NCBI GenBank assembly: GCA_029934815.1
Contig: JAOZLM010000101.1
Location: 1 to 7,668 of the forward strand
Source of the DNA: Desulfocapsa sp.
GTDB taxonomy: Bacteria > Desulfobacterota > Desulfobulbia > Desulfobulbales > Desulfocapsaceae
Direction of reading: 5' to 3'
DNA: 7,668 nucleotides
Made by a program: the position numbers and the translations under genes. Below, one piece after another: positions 6,660 to 7,668 of this stretch (positions within the stretch are counted from its first letter, which is position 1; each line of letters begins with the position of its first letter). The notes under the pieces are model-generated. The model made no database searches. It saw nothing but the letters and a program-made list of their open reading frames with translations, and had not been told where the DNA came from.

Positions 6660-6677
6660 CTTCAAGGTGAACATTGC

Positions 6678-6706
6678 TTTATAGCAAAAGAAAAATGGAA
6701 AGACAA
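6678..6706 (-). promoter_or_regulatory. Predicted sigma70 promoter of rpsA
   Basis: Reading the minus strand, -35 TTGTCT (plus-strand AGACAA, 6701-6706) is followed after exactly 17 bp by -10 TATAAA (plus-strand TTTATA, 6678-6683). A TGC precedes the -10, giving an extended -10. It matches four of six and five of six consensus positions. The predicted start near 6671 leaves a leader of about 125 nt before the rpsA ATG. A 13-bp palindrome CAAGAA-C-TTCTTG (6704-6716) overlaps the outer edge of the -35 and could be an operator. Confidence 0.65.
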
Positions 6707-6757
6707 GAACTTCTTGCTAAAAAGCAGTCAAAAATTGACAAACGTGTAAGAAAGTAA

Positions 6758-6895
6758 TTTTTTAGATGGCTAAGTAAAAAACTTCATATTCGAGGAACGT
6801 AAATTTAGTGGAATGAGGCGTACTTAAGTACGTCGTAATGACAGAAAATTTACAGTGACGAAGAAGATGAAGAGTTTTCACCCGAAAAAAGGGCA
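6758..6895. repeat. Imperfect palindromic element in the rpsA–CBS gene spacer
   Basis: The element is centred on a perfect 14-bp palindrome, CGTACTTAAGTACG (6819-6832), extended by a G·U and a G-C pair to 6817-6834. Three further matched pairs flank it. GTAAATTT (6799-6806) pairs with AAATTTAC (6846-6853). CTTCAT (6782-6787) pairs with ATGAAG (6867-6872). An A-rich AAAAAC pairs with GTTTT just outside these. Small unpaired stretches separate the blocks, giving one long interrupted hairpin of about 105 bp (6774-6879). A T6/A6 pair at 6758-6763 and 6885-6890 may extend it. There is no open reading frame inside. It looks like a decayed palindromic intergenic repeat or miniature mobile element. 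The remaining bases 6896-6944 hold nothing I recognise, and no terminator for the CBS gene is obvious apart from a short CCC-GGG loop at 6881-6893. Confidence 0.6.
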
Positions 6896-6944
6896 TAAAT
6901 ACGACGCCATCAAAATCAGCAGGTGGTACAGAGCGGGAGAAAGC

Positions 6945-7394
6945 TTAAGTAATCAGTGTTCGAATAATGTCTTTTTTACCTATAACTCCCACAAGTTCTG
7001 ACCCGTCAAGAACCGGCAGGGTGTGGATGTTTTTTTCCGCCATGATGGTTGCAATTTCGTCAAGCGGGGTGTCGGGAGCAATTATTGTGGCAGGTCCGCT
7101 ACAGATATCGGCGACTTTGGTGCCTGCCATTTTTTTTATTTCGTCTTCCATTTTGTCTGGATTTTCCAGATAAAAAACAGAATCAAGGATGGTTAGTACT
7201 GTTGGGATATGCAACTTTTTTGACTGATCAATGAGGTCACTTTCAGTAACAACTGCAGTTATTTCACCATTTGCTGATACCACAGGTGCACCACTTATAT
7301 GGTTGTCGGTAAGAAGCTTGGCGAGATCTGTAACGGATGTGTCGTCTTGTACTGTGAAAACGTTTTTGGTCATTATATCTTTGGCTGTGAGCAT
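6945..7394 (-). CDS. Stand-alone CBS-domain pair (Bateman) protein
   Basis: The 149-residue product consists almost entirely of two CBS domains, at about 5-57 and 93-148. It opens with the typical TAKDIMTKNVFTV and has VVTESDL (48-54) at the end of the first domain. The second reads IHTLPVLDGSELVGVIGKKD (123-142). Such pairs bind adenine nucleotides or related ligands and act as sensors; the partner is not known here. A charged linker (58-90, ending KMEDEIKKMAGTK) is longer than a minimal pair. The first domain keeps a T-x-S-D ribose-phosphate motif (TESD, 50-53), while the second has GKKD, so the two ligand sites may differ. No catalytic, membrane or DNA-binding segment is visible. The start is supported by AAGGAG (within plus-strand TCTCCTT, 7399-7405) at good spacing. 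It lies upstream of rpsA on the same strand but 401 bp away, so it is probably a separate transcript. Confidence 0.92.
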   Translation of the reverse strand: MLTAKDIMTKNVFTVQDDTSVTDLAKLLTDNHISGAPVVSANGEITAVVTESDLIDQSKKLHIPTVLTILDSVFYLENPDKMEDEIKKMAGTKVADICSGPATIIAPDTPLDEIATIMAEKNIHTLPVLDGSELVGVIGKKDIIRTLIT

Positions 7395-7444
7395 GATTTC
7401 TCCTTATGGCTTATTGCAGTTGTTGAAATTGTATCTTCTTATAA

Positions 7445-7616
7445 AAGAATTATACCACAAAGGAGCTTAAACGCATAATTGAAGATTTTTTTGAGGCTGA
7501 GAAATCAAATATTGTTGCTTGGGCTCAGCAGATTGACCAATACGAGACAGAGTTGAACAGGGGGGTATAGCCTCTTTGGCTTGACACCGGAAGAAATTCT
7601 GCTTGTTGAGGCATAA
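7445..7616 (+). pseudogene. Truncated, frameshifted 3' end of a type IIG/Eco57I-like restriction-modification methyltransferase gene
   Basis: A frame open from 7445 (stop at 7442-7444) has no usable start codon. It reads KELKRIIEDFFEAEKSN, then IVAWAQQIDQYETELNRG, to a TAG at 7568-7570. Removing one G from the G6 run at 7560-7565 joins it to YSLFGLTPEEILLVEA and a TAA at 7614-7616. The ending Y-x-L-[FY]-G-L-T-x-E-E-I...VE, after an acidic helical stretch, is the usual C-terminus of large class I DNA methyltransferases of the type IIG restriction-modification group. Only about 56 codons remain of a gene normally around 900 or more codons long, so it is a relic lacking the methyltransferase and nuclease domains. 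The left edge meets the CBS gene promoter, suggesting a deletion or rearrangement junction. The family call rests on motif recognition only. Confidence 0.6.
7449..7457 (-). promoter_or_regulatory. Predicted extended -10 promoter of the CBS gene
   Basis: On the minus strand TGG-TATAAT (plus-strand ATTATA 7449-7454 plus CCA 7455-7457) is a perfect -10 with an extended TGn element. It lies 55 bp upstream of the CBS gene ATG. The -35 region is weak (best TTATGC at 18-bp spacing), which an extended -10 can tolerate. TTCTT (7436-7440) and AAGAA (7445-7449) form a small inverted repeat that overlaps the -10 by one base. Confidence 0.55.
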
Positions 7617-7621
7617 AAAAA

Positions 7622-7668
7622 ATGGCTGCAGAACAGCTGTTAGCATTATTGCTGACCTCAGATTGTGC
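7622..7668 (+). CDS. Possible start of an unidentified gene (runs off the window)
   Basis: An ATG at 7622 opens a frame reading MAAEQLLALLLTSDC to the window edge. It starts 5 bp after the stop of the methyltransferase relic, with a GAGG (7608-7611) ten bases upstream as a ribosome-binding candidate. Coupled placement after a restriction-modification gene would suit a partner gene, but 15 codons allow no family assignment, and the surroundings are degraded. It may be a chance frame or another relic. Confidence 0.2.
   Translation, partial: MAAEQLLALLLTSDC

Noticed and set aside
7231..7470. A 79-codon plus-strand frame spanning the CBS gene start
   Set aside because: Mostly antisense to the CBS gene, with a leucine-rich end over the promoter; it is not in frame with the methyltransferase relic and has no support.

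Overview
The window looks like core chromosome from a Gram-negative bacterium with moderate GC, most likely a sulfate-reducer-type Desulfobacterota (Desulfobulbales-like). This placement is inferred from the style of the S1, IHF/HU and CBS-pair proteins, the rpsA–IHF/HU gene order and the look of the intergenic repeats. No marker here is diagnostic, so the taxonomic call is moderate at best. No phage, CRISPR array, tRNA or rRNA is visible.

Layout, left to right. Positions 1-91 (minus) hold the first 30 codons of a probable phosphate acetyltransferase (pta). Positions 206-3343 (minus) hold a guaB-guaA pair, IMP dehydrogenase followed by GMP synthase, which converts IMP to XMP to GMP. guaB comes first in transcription, with a hairpin in the 123-bp space between the two genes and another inverted repeat after guaA. 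A TATAAT-type promoter with a palindrome near the expected start of transcription lies upstream of guaB. The plus-strand gene at 3611-4222 is a YciO-type member of the YrdC/Sua5 fold and is divergent from guaB. It converges on a small IHF/HU DNA-bending protein (4356-4634, minus) across a repeat-rich spacer. Upstream of that gene is rpsA (4759-6543, minus), encoding ribosomal protein S1 with six S1 domains and a long acidic tail. A strong rho-independent terminator sits between rpsA and the IHF/HU gene.

The 401-bp spacer 6544-6944 holds the rpsA promoter, a leader of roughly 125 nt with two hairpins but no clear Shine-Dalgarno sequence, and a separate imperfect palindromic element of about 105-140 bp. 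Beyond it, 6945-7394 (minus) encodes a small stand-alone CBS-domain pair protein. The right edge (7445-7616, plus) is a 5'-truncated and frameshifted 3' end of what looks like a type IIG/Eco57I-like restriction-modification methyltransferase gene, followed by a possible start of another gene.

Functionally this is housekeeping DNA: guanine nucleotide synthesis, translation (S1), nucleoid architecture (IHF/HU) and acetyl-phosphate metabolism (pta). I do not see an intact novel system. The points most worth a second look are the restriction-modification relic, the two intergenic palindromic repeats and the regulatory palindromes at guaB and rpsA.
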